A stretch of DNA of 64,000 bases from Candidatus Fermentibacter sp. (GCA_030373045.1 JAUCPW010000060.1:1-64000); one strand, 5' to 3'; counted from the first letter of the stretch, positions 53,088-62,164 are shown. Program-made: numbers and translations. The notes: generated by a model not told the origin, from the sequence alone.

Positions 53088-53600
53088 CTATTTCCTCGTA
53101 GGTGCCAGGAGCAGCGTTACCTGCTTGCCCTCCAGAAGCGGCTCCCTCTCGACCGACGCCACGTCCGCCAGATCGGTCGCGAACTTCTGCAGGAGTTCGA
53201 AGCCCTGGTCCTTGTAGACCAGCTGCCTTCCACGGAACATCACTGTGACCTTCACCTTGTGGTGATCGTCGAGGAACTCGCGAGCGTGCTTGACCTTGAA
53301 GTCGTAGTCGTGCTGGTCGGTATTGGGCCGCAGCTTGATCTCCTTCAGGCCTCCGCTCTGCTGCTTCTTCCTTGCGTCCCGCTCCTTGCGGTTGAGCTGA
53401 TATCTGAACTTGCCATAGTCCATTATCCGGCATACCGGAGGTTCGGCTCCGGGAGAGATCTCCACCAGGTCGAGGCTCGCCTGGGCGGCCATGTCGAGGG
53501 CCTGTACCAGTTCGACTATCCCGGAATGACGGCCTTCCGCGTCGATGAGGCGGACCCTTGGATATCGGATCTCGCCGTTCACTTTTATGGTATCTCTGAT
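53088..53600 (-). CDS. infC: translation initiation factor IF-3, probably with a non-canonical AUC start
   Basis: A 170-aa factor if begun at ATC 53600, or 164 aa from the GTG at 53582. The body is standard IF-3: [23 protein letters not shown], then [20 protein letters not shown] and [16 protein letters not shown]. Against the GTG: it follows the thrS TAA by only 2 bases and has no ribosome site, whereas GGAAGG (53606-53611) sits five bases before the ATC. The extra residues (IRDTIK) match the basic stretch usually found before VNGEIR. infC genes often use AUU, AUC or AUA so that IF-3 can repress itself. Start remains inferred. Confidence 0.93.
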   Translation of the reverse strand: MRDTIKVNGEIRYPRVRLIDAEGRHSGIVELVQALDMAAQASLDLVEISPGAEPPVCRIMDYGKFRYQLNRKERDARKKQQSGGLKEIKLRPNTDQHDYDFKVKHAREFLDDHHKVKVTVMFRGRQLVYKDQGFELLQKFATDLADVASVEREPLLEGKQVTLLLAPTRK

Positions 53601-55540
53601 AAGGACCTTCCCCCCTCCGGTAGAGCCGGCCTCCTGCAGGCCTCCTCGATCAGCCCGACTGCCTCTTCCAGCTCGAATACGCCGAGATCACCGCGGCCGT
53701 GGGCCCTCACCGCAACCCGGCCCGAACCGGCCTCCCTCTCGCCGATGACCAGCATCATGGGCACCTTGCGGTTCTCGGCTGCGCGGATCCTGTATCCGAT
53801 GGTCTCGTTCCGCCTGTCCATGGAGCACCTGAACCCGCGGTCGGCCAGCATTCCGCAGACCTCGGCCGCTCTTTCGTGCTGCTGGACGGTAAGCGGTAAG
53901 ATAACCACCTGCAGCGGTGCGAGCCACCCCGGGAAATTGCCTGCGAAGTGCTCTATGAGGTTCCCCGTGAACCTCTCGACCGAGCCGAACAGGGCCCTGT
54001 GGACCATGTAGATCCTGTGCTCGCCACCGTCGGGGCCCGTGTAGGTGAGGTCGAACCTCTCGGGGATGTTGAAGTCGAACTGGATGGTGGGTCCCTGCCA
54101 GTACCTTCCCAGGGCGTCGCGCAGCTTGATGTCGATCTTCGGGCCGTAGAAGGCCGCCTCGCCCCTGACGGTGCGGTACTTCTCGCCCATCCCGTCGAGC
54201 GCGTCGGCCAGCGCCGGTTCGACCCGGGCCCACATCTCCGGGCTGCCGGCGTAGTGCCCCATGTCGTCCGGATCGCTCAGGGAAAGCTCTATGGCGTATC
54301 CGAAACCGAACACCCGGAGGAAGTAGAGGGCGAAGGAGACGACCTTCCTGATCTCGTCGACGATCTGATCGGGAGTGCAGAAGATGTGTCCGTCGTCGAC
54401 CGTGAAGCCCCTGACCCTCATCAGGCCGTGGAGCACTCCGCTCTTCTCGTACCTGTAGACCGTCCCGAGTTCGGCGAGCCTGAACGGCAGCTCGCGGTAG
54501 GACCTCTTCTCCGACTTGTAGATGAGTATGTGCCCGGGGCAGTTCATGGGCTTCAGCACGTACTCGGTCTCGTCGACCGGCATGAAGTACATGTTGTCGC
54601 GGTAGTAGCTGCAGTGCCCCGAGGTCTCCCACAGGGAGGCCGGCGCGATGTGCGGCGTGGAGACCAGGTTGTAGCCGTTCCGCCTGTGGGCGGCCTTCCA
54701 GAGGTTCTCGAGCTCCTCGCGGACGATGGTGCCGTTGGGGAGCCAGTATATTAGGCCGCATCCGCCCTCGTTGCCCGTGGTGAAGAGCCCGAGTTCCGGC
54801 CCCAGCTTCCTGTGGTCGCGCTTGCGGGCCTCTTCCAGCATGGCCAGGTGGTCGGCGAGGGCCTTCGAAGAGTCGAACACTGTGCCGTATATGCGCGTCA
54901 GCATCTCGCGCTTCTCGTCGCCGCGCCAGTAGGCGCCGGCGACCGCGGTCAGCCTGAAGTGCTTGAGGAATGCGGTCGTCGGAACATGGGGTCCGCGGCA
55001 GAGGTCGGTGAACGCTCCGCACCTGTACAGGGTGATGGACTCGCCCGCGGCCGCGATCTCGTCGAGCAGTTCGAGCTTGTAGGTCTGGCCGAGATCCGTC
55101 ATCACCCTGCGGGCCTCGTCGATGCCGACCTCGATCCGCTCGAACCGGATGGATTCCGCGGCCTGCCTGTGCATCTCGGCCTCGATCGCCTCGAGCGCGG
55201 AGGAGCCGGGGAAGCCCGGGATGTCCATGTCGTAGTAGAAGCCGTCCTCGATGGCGGGACCCACTCCGAACCTGGCGCCGGGGTAGAGATGGAGGACCGC
55301 CGACGCGAGGAGGTGCGAGGCGCTGTGCCTCAGTACCTCGCGCCCCTCCGGCGAGTCGAACCCGAGGATCTCGAGCCGGACTCCGTCGCGGAGAGGCTCG
55401 GAGAGGCCGGTCACCACGCCATCGACACGCGCCGCCAGGGCCTTCGACGCGAGGCTCCTGGAGATGGACGCCGCGGCGTCGAGCGCCGTGGTGCCCTCCG
55501 GGAACTCCCTGCTTCCTCCGTCCGGAAAAAAGACGCGCAC
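53585..55540 (-). CDS. thrS: threonyl-tRNA synthetase
   Basis: A 651-aa class II synthetase: TGS domain (1-60), editing domain with [21 protein letters not shown] and CRGPHVP, a catalytic core with zinc cysteine [23 protein letters not shown] (seen in parts MNCPGH and SYRELPFR), [16 protein letters not shown] and the C-terminal anticodon domain. The start is GTG at 55540, with GGGGTG-type ribosome site. It lies 37 bases after tRNA-Val and heads the thrS-infC-rpmI-rplT operon. Confidence 0.97.
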   Translation of the reverse strand: MRVFFPDGGSREFPEGTTALDAAASISRSLASKALAARVDGVVTGLSEPLRDGVRLEILGFDSPEGREVLRHSASHLLASAVLHLYPGARFGVGPAIEDGFYYDMDIPGFPGSSALEAIEAEMHRQAAESIRFERIEVGIDEARRVMTDLGQTYKLELLDEIAAAGESITLYRCGAFTDLCRGPHVPTTAFLKHFRLTAVAGAYWRGDEKREMLTRIYGTVFDSSKALADHLAMLEEARKRDHRKLGPELGLFTTGNEGGCGLIYWLPNGTIVREELENLWKAAHRRNGYNLVSTPHIAPASLWETSGHCSYYRDNMYFMPVDETEYVLKPMNCPGHILIYKSEKRSYRELPFRLAELGTVYRYEKSGVLHGLMRVRGFTVDDGHIFCTPDQIVDEIRKVVSFALYFLRVFGFGYAIELSLSDPDDMGHYAGSPEMWARVEPALADALDGMGEKYRTVRGEAAFYGPKIDIKLRDALGRYWQGPTIQFDFNIPERFDLTYTGPDGGEHRIYMVHRALFGSVERFTGNLIEHFAGNFPGWLAPLQVVILPLTVQQHERAAEVCGMLADRGFRCSMDRRNETIGYRIRAAENRKVPMMLVIGEREAGSGRVAVRAHGRGDLGVFELEEAVGLIEEACRRPALPEGGRSLSEIP

Positions 55541-55577
55541 ACCCCACCCCTCAAGGGTAGAAACCGCTTGTATCAGG

Positions 55578-55654
55578 TGGTGGGCGATACTGGACTTGAA
55601 CCAGTGACCCCTTGCATGTCAAGCAAGTACTCTAGCCAGCTGAGCTAATCGCCC
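55578..55654 (-). tRNA. tRNA-Val (anticodon GAC), CCA encoded
   Basis: A complete cloverleaf: acceptor GGGCGAT/ATCGCCC, D arm GCTC...GAGT with AGCTGGCTA loop, anticodon stem CTTGC/GCAAG with loop TTGACAT giving anticodon GAC, and T arm ACTGG/CCAGT around TTCAAGT. The discriminator A and an encoded CCA follow. It reads GUC/GUU valine codons. It is placed directly upstream of thrS, so both are probably in one transcript. Confidence 0.97.
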
Positions 55655-55675
55655 ACCGCATTTGTTCGGCAGGGA

Positions 55676-55704
55676 TAAATAGGGCGGAACGGCCTTGCCG
55701 TCAA
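55676..55704 (-). promoter_or_regulatory. sigma-70-type promoter for tRNA-Val and the thrS operon
   Basis: On the minus strand TTGACG (55699-55704) and TATTTA (55676-55681) are separated by exactly 17 bases; the tRNA begins 21 bases downstream of the -10. The TGA inside the -35 is also the stop codon of the MOSC gene. It shares TTGACG with the pilus operon promoter. Confidence 0.55.
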
Positions 55705-56171
55705 GGATCGGACGGCTTCGGCGGTTCCCCGGAGCGGTCGAGCGAGCCCTCCGAGCCCGGGACGATGACACCGCCCTCCGCCACTCTGCAGAAGACTCCG
55801 CGGGAGGGCATCACGCACCTCCCGACCTTCCTGAATATCGCGCAGCCGTCGCCGTGGCAGGCCTTCCCGACGGCGGTGACCACGAGCAGGGCTCCGCCGG
55901 CGGTGATCATGTCCCCCGGCCTCACGTCGCCGAGATCGATGCCGCGTGTGGTCAGGTTCTCTCCGAAGTCGCCGGGTCCCGCCTCGATGCCGGCGTCACG
56001 GGCGAAGGCCTCGATGGATTCGATGTCGAGGAGGCTGACTCCCCGGCCGGGAACACCCCTGTGGGCGTCTCCGGCGAGCCCTTCCGGGTCCGCCACTGCC
56101 CCGGGGACGGGGGTCTTTGCCGTCCCCTTCCGGGCTGACGTGTTGACCGAGACGATCCGGAAGGCGGCCAT
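55701..56171 (-). CDS. MOSC-domain protein
   Basis: A 156-aa stand-alone MOSC (molybdenum cofactor sulfurase C-terminal) domain. It shows IVSVNTSARKGTAKTP at the start, EGLAGDAHRGVPGRGVSLL, GDFGENLTTRGIDL and the cysteine-containing end KACHGDGCAIFRKVGRCV. Related small MOSC proteins act with molybdenum cofactor enzymes; no such enzyme is encoded in the window. The ATG at 56171 was chosen because homology begins there; upstream frame sequence is arginine-rich and unlikely. Confidence 0.85.
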   Translation of the reverse strand: MAAFRIVSVNTSARKGTAKTPVPGAVADPEGLAGDAHRGVPGRGVSLLDIESIEAFARDAGIEAGPGDFGENLTTRGIDLGDVRPGDMITAGGALLVVTAVGKACHGDGCAIFRKVGRCVMPSRGVFCRVAEGGVIVPGSEGSLDRSGEPPKPSDP

Positions 56172-56182
56172 CCCGTCCGCCC

Positions 56183-56356
56183 TCAGTTCCCGCCGGCGGC
56201 TGCGAGCGCGCTCCCGAGGTACCACGGCCATATCAGGATCGCCAGCACGGCCTTCCAGAAGGCCAGCCGGAGGAACCCGATCGTGAAGAGCCATCCGATC
56301 GTCCACAGGGGGGCGGACACGCCGGCATGGCACCTTGTCGTGCAACGATCTCCCAT
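56183..56356 (-). CDS. small membrane protein upstream of MOSC
   Basis: A 57-aa protein with a cysteine-containing start (MGDRCTTRCHAG) and two hydrophobic helices (LWTIGWLFTIGFLRLAFW, then AVLAILIWPWYLGSAL). It ends 11 bases before the MOSC start in the same direction. The ATG at 56356 has GGAAGG eight bases upstream. Aromatic-rich helices and good codon use make a real gene likely, but no function is known. Part of a possible two-gene unit with MOSC. Confidence 0.55.
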   Translation of the reverse strand: MGDRCTTRCHAGVSAPLWTIGWLFTIGFLRLAFWKAVLAILIWPWYLGSALAAAGGN

Positions 56357-56488
56357 GTCGCATCCTTCCACGCCCCGGCCGTTCCGGTAGCGGCCTGGAG
56401 CTCGAGAGTACCGGAGAGTCCGGCATCGGACACCCGCACCGGCAATATGCCTGCCGGGCGCCTCGGGGGACAGAGACCGGCCCGGATC

Positions 56489-57004
56489 TCAGCAGCCCTG
56501 GAATCTCTCCCTGATGCGGGATGCGAGCTCCGCCTGACCGTCGGTCTCGGGGCCCGAGCCGGCTGCGGACACTGCCTGCGAGGCCTCTCCGGGAGGGATG
56601 CCGAGCGCTGCCAGCACGCAGAGGGCGAACGTGCCCGTCCTGCCAATCCCCGCTCCGCAGTGCACCAGCACGCGGCGGCCGGCGAGGAGCAGGGAGGCCG
56701 CCCGTCCGACCTCGGCTGCATAAGCCTCGGGATCTTCAGGGACTCCGAAGTCCTCCACCGGGACCACCCTGAACTCCCACGGGAGGCTTCCCCGGTCCAG
56801 CAGTCCGGCATAGGCCGGCGACTTCGTGCGGATCTCCCGGAGCGGTGCGAGCGAGATCACCTCGTCCACTCCGATGCGGGCCATCTCGTCGAGCATCGCC
56901 TCGAGCGGGCCGTACCTGCCCGGCATGTGCGACAGGAAGAGCGATATTCCGGTTCTTCCGGTCACGACCCTGCGGATGCTCCCGCCCTCCGTAGCACGGT
57001 TCAC
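56489..57004 (-). CDS. dual-specificity/tyrosine protein phosphatase
   Basis: A 171-aa cysteine-dependent phosphatase with the complete C-x5-R loop in VLVHCGAGIGRTGTFALCVL and a general-acid Asp in VPVEDFGVPEDP. The fold and size match bacterial DSP/PTP enzymes acting on phosphotyrosine or other phosphates. The start is GTG at 57004, overlapping the TGA of the 48-aa ORF. About 130 bases with no gene separate its end from the 57-aa membrane protein. Confidence 0.85.
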   Translation of the reverse strand: MNRATEGGSIRRVVTGRTGISLFLSHMPGRYGPLEAMLDEMARIGVDEVISLAPLREIRTKSPAYAGLLDRGSLPWEFRVVPVEDFGVPEDPEAYAAEVGRAASLLLAGRRVLVHCGAGIGRTGTFALCVLAALGIPPGEASQAVSAAGSGPETDGQAELASRIRERFQGC

Positions 57005-57147
57005 AGGGGACCCCTGACGCCGGGGAGGAGGCTGCTCCATTCCAGGGCGGCCGCCCCCCGGGGAGTTGCGGACATGCGCCCGGCCAGCTCGGAGAACTCG
57101 TTCGGGTCGCGCGGGATCGCCGGTATGGTCGCTGTCACGGGTTGCAT
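57001..57147 (-). CDS. 48-aa ORF coupled between glycosyltransferase and phosphatase genes
   Basis: A short ORF starting at ATG 57147 inside the last codons of the membrane protein gene, with GGAGGAGAG just upstream, a strong ribosome site. It ends in TGA overlapping the GTG of the phosphatase gene. The product begins MQPVTATIPAIPRDPNEFSE and is not recognisable. Tight placement on both sides argues for a genuine coupled peptide, though it could merely carry ribosomes on to the phosphatase. Confidence 0.55.
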   Translation of the reverse strand: MQPVTATIPAIPRDPNEFSELAGRMSATPRGAAALEWSSLLPGVRGPL

Positions 57148-58277
57148 CTCTCTCCTCCGCCGTGCCGGCGCGCCCGACCGAGGCAGAGGAATGCCGCCAG
57201 AGGGAGCGCCATCGTGAACTGGCCCGCGAAGAAGCGGAGCCACGCCGCTGGGAAGACCAGGAAGTGAAGCAGAGCCGACAGGCCTGCCGCCATCAGCATG
57301 GATCGCGCATCCCCTTCCGGCCCGCGCGGGGAAGCCCGGCCTGGGGTGCCCGACGACAGGCCGATGACCACGACGGCAGCGAACAGGAACACCCAGGTCT
57401 CGGCGTGGGGGATCGCAGCCAGCGAGCTCCTGATCACCGCGAGGTAGTCCGCGGGGGTCACCGATCCGGACATGAGAGCGGGATGGGCGGCCTGTTCGAG
57501 GAATGTGTACCGGAACGTCGTCCCCCAGCCATACCCGCCGGTAAGATGGTGGAGCAGAGGCGCGAGGACTGTCGAGGCTGCCGCGCACAGCACGGTCGTG
57601 ACCCTCGGGAAGGCCGGCCTGGCCAGCGCGAAGGCGCACAGGGGCAGGACGAACAGGAGCAGGTCGGTCCTCACCAGGACGCACAACGGAAACATGGCCG
57701 GGGCTGCCCTCCTGCCCCGGAGCAGGAGCGCGGTGACCGACACGGCGCAAAATGAGGCCAGAGCGTCCGGGGTGGCATGGCGGGCCACCTCGACCAGGCC
57801 TGCCCCCAGGCTCCCGATGGCGACTGCGGCCGTTCGTCCGGGCGTGCGCCTGCCCGGGACCAGCTGCAGCAGCAGCAGGAGCGTGGCGATGGCCGCGGCG
57901 GTGGATATCGCGGAAGACGCCTGCAGCGGATCGAGCCCGGCCTCCGTCAGCCCGGCCAGGAGGGCCGTGTAGACGGGTCGGGTCCTGTAGAACGGCAGGT
58001 GCTGGAGGAGGCTCGCATCGTCGGTGGCACGGGCGATGCGCCCGGGCGTCGAGGAGGCCATGTCGGCGTAGGCTTCGGGAGGGAGGGAGCCCTCGAGGCT
58101 CCGGTACGTCTCCTCCCGGAGCGAGGACTCCGGCGTACCGCGCAGTTCGAGCGCGCAGGCGGTGTAGCCCGCAAGGTCCCAGTTGCACAGGGGATCGGCG
58201 AGTCCGGCCCATGCGAGCACCGCGGCCGAAGCGAAGACCGCCGCGGCGGAGGCGGCCTGACGAAGCCCCTTCGGCAT
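57135..58277 (-). CDS. polytopic membrane protein, probable GT-C-type glycosyltransferase
   Basis: A 380-aa protein with about nine to ten hydrophobic helices. The first loop carries an acidic segment, CNWDLAGYTACALE, positioned as in GT-C enzymes that use an early-loop Asp, and later loops include HHLTGGYGWGTTFRYTFLEQ. No sugar specificity is visible. The ATG at 58277 starts the first helix; the longer frame is arginine/serine-rich. It is followed by the coupled 48-aa ORF and the phosphatase. Confidence 0.6.
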   Translation of the reverse strand: MPKGLRQAASAAAVFASAAVLAWAGLADPLCNWDLAGYTACALELRGTPESSLREETYRSLEGSLPPEAYADMASSTPGRIARATDDASLLQHLPFYRTRPVYTALLAGLTEAGLDPLQASSAISTAAAIATLLLLLQLVPGRRTPGRTAAVAIGSLGAGLVEVARHATPDALASFCAVSVTALLLRGRRAAPAMFPLCVLVRTDLLLFVLPLCAFALARPAFPRVTTVLCAAASTVLAPLLHHLTGGYGWGTTFRYTFLEQAAHPALMSGSVTPADYLAVIRSSLAAIPHAETWVFLFAAVVVIGLSSGTPGRASPRGPEGDARSMLMAAGLSALLHFLVFPAAWLRFFAGQFTMALPLAAFLCLGRARRHGGGERCNP

Positions 58278-58293
58278 CCTCAACGCACAGGGA

Positions 58294-58743
58294 TCACGGG
58301 AGCCCGCTCCCGATCCCGACCGAGAGGACGAGGTCCTCGAGCGCCTCTCCGGAGATCCTCCTGTAGACTCCGCCGTACAGCGACACGAGCATGACGGAGA
58401 CGGAGGCCTCCAGGCCCAGGAACGCCGAGTCGTCACCCTCCCAGACGTACATCCCCGACACGGCGAGGCCGCCCCCGTATGCCGGGAGGAAGCTCATCCA
58501 CCTGCGCCCGCATCCTATCCCGAGCTTCATCCCGTCCCTCCCCGCATCCACGGAGACGCCTGCGACGGAATGGGAGAACCGGGACGATCCATCGGGCTCG
58601 AGCAGGTTCAGGCCGATGCGACCGCCGAGATGGAGCGGCCAGGAGTATGTGGTCTGGGCCGTGGGGAAAAGGAAATGACCGCCTGCCGCGGGTGTTCCGG
58701 ACGCTGCCAGCAGGGCGGCGAGCAGCAGCACGCATGGCTTCAC
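58294..58743 (-). CDS. exported protein, possibly a small beta-barrel
   Basis: A 149-aa protein with a signal peptide (VLLLAALLAASGTPAAG). The mature part alternates short amphipathic strands with glycines (LHLGGRIGLNLLEPDG, LGLEASVSVMLVSLYGGVY, LSVGIGSGLP), suggesting an outer-membrane or lipid-binding barrel. I do not recognise the family. The GTG at 58743 has a strong GGGAGGTGG ribosome site. It lies 16 bases upstream of the membrane protein gene, probably in one operon. Confidence 0.6.
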   Translation of the reverse strand: MKPCVLLLAALLAASGTPAAGGHFLFPTAQTTYSWPLHLGGRIGLNLLEPDGSSRFSHSVAGVSVDAGRDGMKLGIGCGRRWMSFLPAYGGGLAVSGMYVWEGDDSAFLGLEASVSVMLVSLYGGVYRRISGEALEDLVLSVGIGSGLP

Positions 58744-58861
58744 GTTCCACCTCCCGGGTGCGGCGTCCGGCCCGCCGTTGACCGGCAGCGGGGCCTCGTG
58801 CCCATTATATCACCGGGGCGGGCCGGTATTCCAACCCCTGTGCGCCACACCGGAGGTGACG

Positions 58862-61648
58862 ATGAGCCTGTTCATGCCGCTGTTGCTGCTGCCGTCCGCC
58901 CTCCCGGGGGCGGGATCCCCGTCTCCGGAGAGCAGGGCGGACTACAGGATCGAGGCGTCCCTCTCGCCCGAAAGCGTGCTGGTGACAGGGAGGATCGGGA
59001 TAGACTTCATGCCCGCGTATCCCGCGGACACCCTCTGGCTCCACCTTTATCCGAACGCGTACCGCGATCCGTCGACATCCTTCGCAGGGGATCTGGCAAC
59101 GATGGGTTACTACGACTTCGCAGGGGCCTCGGACGACGAATACGGCTGGATACTGCTCGACGGATGGACCGTGGACGGCTGCCCGGTCGATGTCATGGTA
59201 GACGAGACGATCGGCTCCGTTGCCCTGGGGAGGACGGCCCAGCCCGGAGACACGCTGAGGCTCGAGGGCGGCTTCACGGTGAAGGTCCCCACGATCTGGA
59301 GCAGGATGGGGCATGACGGAGACCACTACGAGATGACCCAGTGGTATCCGAAGATGTGCGTGCTCGACTCCGGAGGCTGGCACACATCCAGGTACCGTTC
59401 CGACGGCGAGTTCTACAGCGACTTCGGCGACTACCGGGTGACACTCACACTTCCTGACAGCTTCGTGACCGCCGCGACGGGCTCGGTGGACTCGGTGAGC
59501 TACTCGCCCGACTCCCTCTTCCGGACAGAGACCTGGACGGCATCTCCGGTGCACGACTTCGCCTGGGCCGCCGACCCCGCCTTCGTGCTCCTCGAGCACA
59601 ACTTCATCCCTCCGGCCGGGTCGGGAGCCCCTCCCGTCAGGGTGCACCTTGCCGTGCAGGAATGCAGCGCGGATGCCTGGTCGGAAGTCGGCGCCTGGGC
59701 CGATTCCACGCTCCTCTACTACGGAGAGTGGTGCGGCTGGTACCCGTACGGCGATCTCTGGGTGGTCCAGAGCGCGATGTGGGGAGGCATGGAGTATCCC
59801 CAGCTCGTCATGGTCGAACCGTACGACCCCCCGTTCACCAGGTACTTCGAGATGGTGGTGATGCACGAGATAGGGCACCAGTGGTTCTACGGGATGCTGG
59901 GCAACGACGAGGTGGACGAGGCCTGGCTAGACGAGGGCATCAACAGCTTCTGCGAGATCAGGTACTTCGAGCGCAGGTACGGGATGTCGGGGAACATGAC
60001 CAGCCTCCCGGGATGGGTCTCGGGCATATCCGACGCCGATTTCACGAGTTCGAGCTACGTCGGGATGGTCGCTTCCGGCGAGGAGGTGCCCGTGCTCAGC
60101 ACGTCCACCGAGGCCGCCGGGGGCAGGTACGACTACGGAGCCCTCTACTACTCCAAGCCCGCCCTCTTCGTCAGGATGATCCAGAACCAGATCGGAGACG
60201 AAGCCTTCGACGACTTCCTGCTCGTATACTGCGACAGGTTCAGGTTCCATCACCCGCGGACCGGCGATTTCATGGCGATCCTCGAGGAGGTCACGGGCAG
60301 GTCCTGGCAGGAGGAGTCCGATTTCTGGCTCCGGACGACCGGATCGGCCGACGTCCGCGTCGAAGGGCTGGACTGGAGCGGAGACACCACTGTCGTCTGC
60401 GTGTCCGGAGACATCCCTCACCCGGTGGAGCTCGACCTTGCCGTAGGTCCTCCCGGCGGAGGCGTCTCGGCGCGGGTCGCGCTGACGCCCGGGGAGGTGT
60501 CGCAGGTCAGGATCCCGGGGCGGTGGTACAGGGCCGAGGTCGACCCCTGGACCCGCTTCCCCGACCGCCGTCCATGGAACAACTCCCTGCCTGCGGCGGG
60601 AACCGTTCGACCGATGATCGCTCCCATGGATCAGCCCTCGAGGTTCAACACGTGGCTTGCTCCGTTCCCGGGATACGCGGACGGCGAATGGGAGGCGGGG
60701 ATCTACGGCTCGACCCATTCCGCCAGCAACTGGGCGGGCGGGCCGCTCGAGGTCACCGGCTTCCTGAGGCTCCCGGTCGAAGGAGGCCGCCCCGGTTCCT
60801 GGGCGCTGGCCCTGGACAGGCCCCTGGCCCGGAGCACCACCGGTTCGACCGGCCTCTCGGTGGACATGTCCTCGATGTACGGTCGCGAGGAGGTCTCGGC
60901 ATCGGTCTACAGGACGTTCGAGGGGGTCTACCCGTCGGATCCGTCCGGATCGGTCTCGGCCGGAGCCTCCTTCGAGAGCGTGTCGGACAACTCCATGCTG
61001 GACGGGTCGGAGTACGACGAGGGTTGCGGAGCCGTGCTGAATGCCTCGGCCTCGTCGTGGGACATGGGCATGTCCTCGTACAGGAATGCATGGATCGCTC
61101 TCCGGGGCAGCCCGGACTGGGACGGGGAGCCATGGATCGCGGTCGAGGCGGAGGGTTCGCTCGGGCTCACGGCCCTCCCGGGGACGCCGGGGACGCGCGT
61201 GTTCGCCGGCTGCGCCTCGGAGGACACCCCGCTGCAGTACTCGTACCGCCCGGGAGGGGGCCTCGCATCATACGGGGCGCTCGGGTGGATGCTGCCGCCC
61301 TCGGGATACCTGTCGCCCCTGGAGCACTTCTTCGTCGAATCGGGCCCGGCCATGCCGGGTTACGGTGAAAGCGACCTGCACGGCACTGTCGGGATCGGGA
61401 TCGGCGAGACCGTCTCGTTCTCGCCCCTGCCGGTCTCGGTCTTCGCCGATGTCGGCTGGATCGAGGACTCCTTCGGCGACATTAGCATGCCGGGCATGCT
61501 GGCGAACGCGGGCCTGAGCCTCCGGGCGGCCTTCGTCACGGCATGGTTCCCGGCGTGGGTCTCCGATCCGCCCGACGGAGAGGACGAATGGGAGATGCGC
61601 TGGAGGTTCGCCTTCAGCTTCTGGGGGCTGGCCTCGCTGCTGGGTTGA
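58862..61648 (+). CDS. secreted M1 family zinc metallopeptidase
   Basis: A 928-aa peptidase with a signal peptide (MSLFMPLLLLPSALPGAGS). The M1 catalytic domain has the zinc motif HEIGHQWFYG (His335, Glu336, His339) with the third ligand Glu in DEAWLDEGINSFCE, 18 residues on. The substrate motif reads GGMEYP in place of GAMEN, as in many bacterial M1 members. The last 400 residues form a beta-rich domain with many Ser/Gly-tyrosine strands, ending FAFSFWGLASLLG, which could be a barrel or surface-anchoring region. The ATG has GGAGGTGAC upstream, a near-ideal ribosome site. Confidence 0.92.
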   Translation: MSLFMPLLLLPSALPGAGSPSPESRADYRIEASLSPESVLVTGRIGIDFMPAYPADTLWLHLYPNAYRDPSTSFAGDLATMGYYDFAGASDDEYGWILLDGWTVDGCPVDVMVDETIGSVALGRTAQPGDTLRLEGGFTVKVPTIWSRMGHDGDHYEMTQWYPKMCVLDSGGWHTSRYRSDGEFYSDFGDYRVTLTLPDSFVTAATGSVDSVSYSPDSLFRTETWTASPVHDFAWAADPAFVLLEHNFIPPAGSGAPPVRVHLAVQECSADAWSEVGAWADSTLLYYGEWCGWYPYGDLWVVQSAMWGGMEYPQLVMVEPYDPPFTRYFEMVVMHEIGHQWFYGMLGNDEVDEAWLDEGINSFCEIRYFERRYGMSGNMTSLPGWVSGISDADFTSSSYVGMVASGEEVPVLSTSTEAAGGRYDYGALYYSKPALFVRMIQNQIGDEAFDDFLLVYCDRFRFHHPRTGDFMAILEEVTGRSWQEESDFWLRTTGSADVRVEGLDWSGDTTVVCVSGDIPHPVELDLAVGPPGGGVSARVALTPGEVSQVRIPGRWYRAEVDPWTRFPDRRPWNNSLPAAGTVRPMIAPMDQPSRFNTWLAPFPGYADGEWEAGIYGSTHSASNWAGGPLEVTGFLRLPVEGGRPGSWALALDRPLARSTTGSTGLSVDMSSMYGREEVSASVYRTFEGVYPSDPSGSVSAGASFESVSDNSMLDGSEYDEGCGAVLNASASSWDMGMSSYRNAWIALRGSPDWDGEPWIAVEAEGSLGLTALPGTPGTRVFAGCASEDTPLQYSYRPGGGLASYGALGWMLPPSGYLSPLEHFFVESGPAMPGYGESDLHGTVGIGIGETVSFSPLPVSVFADVGWIEDSFGDISMPGMLANAGLSLRAAFVTAWFPAWVSDPPDGEDEWEMRWRFAFSFWGLASLLG

Positions 61649-61657
61649 GCGGCCCCT

Positions 61658-62164
61658 TCAGCGGATCCTGGCCCTCTCCATCATGGCCTCGTAGTCCTCG
61701 AGCAGCGACTGGAGGTCCTCCTCGTGCTCGACTTCGTCGGCCAGGATGGCCTGGGCCATGTTGTACGTCACCATGTCCTTCTGGAAGGTCTCCTTAACGA
61801 GGCGGTCGTAGACCTCGATGGCGCACTGCTCCCCCTTGATGTTCTGCTGGAGGACCTTCTGGATGAAGGGGTCCTCGGGGGCGTCGTAGCCGCAGTTCGA
61901 GAGCCCGTACCAGTCCCCGGGCTTCAGCACGGGCGTCCCCCCGAGCTGCACGATGCGCAGCGAAACCATCTCCGCGTGCCGCATCTCGTCGGCGGCGTGC
62001 TGGACGAGCTCTGCGACGGCCGCGTCCTTCATCGGGCCCATCACGACCTTCGAGCCGACCCAGTACTGGTAGTGCGCCAGCCACTCGTCCGCGAGGGCCC
62101 TGTTCAGCGTGGCCACGAGCCCGTCGACGTCTAGACCCACGATCTGCCTTCCCCTGGTTCCCAT
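61658..62164 (-). CDS. thioferritin/DpsL-like ferritin-fold protein
   Basis: A 168-aa four-helix ferritin-like protein. The di-iron residues appear in order: Glu in ALADEWLAHYQYWVG, the E-x2-H of AADEMRHAEMV, Glu in IKGEQCAIEVYDRL, and E..E-H in LADEVEHEEDLQ. Two cysteines, C91 (SNCGYDAP) and C114 (GEQCAIE), are placed 23 apart, close to the pair that defines thioferritins (DpsL proteins) of Sulfolobus and anaerobic bacteria, which use hydrogen peroxide to oxidise iron. Dps or rubrerythrin relatives are the alternative. Not linked to the oxygen-defence operon elsewhere in the window. Confidence 0.8.
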   Translation of the reverse strand: MGTRGRQIVGLDVDGLVATLNRALADEWLAHYQYWVGSKVVMGPMKDAAVAELVQHAADEMRHAEMVSLRIVQLGGTPVLKPGDWYGLSNCGYDAPEDPFIQKVLQQNIKGEQCAIEVYDRLVKETFQKDMVTYNMAQAILADEVEHEEDLQSLLEDYEAMMERARIR

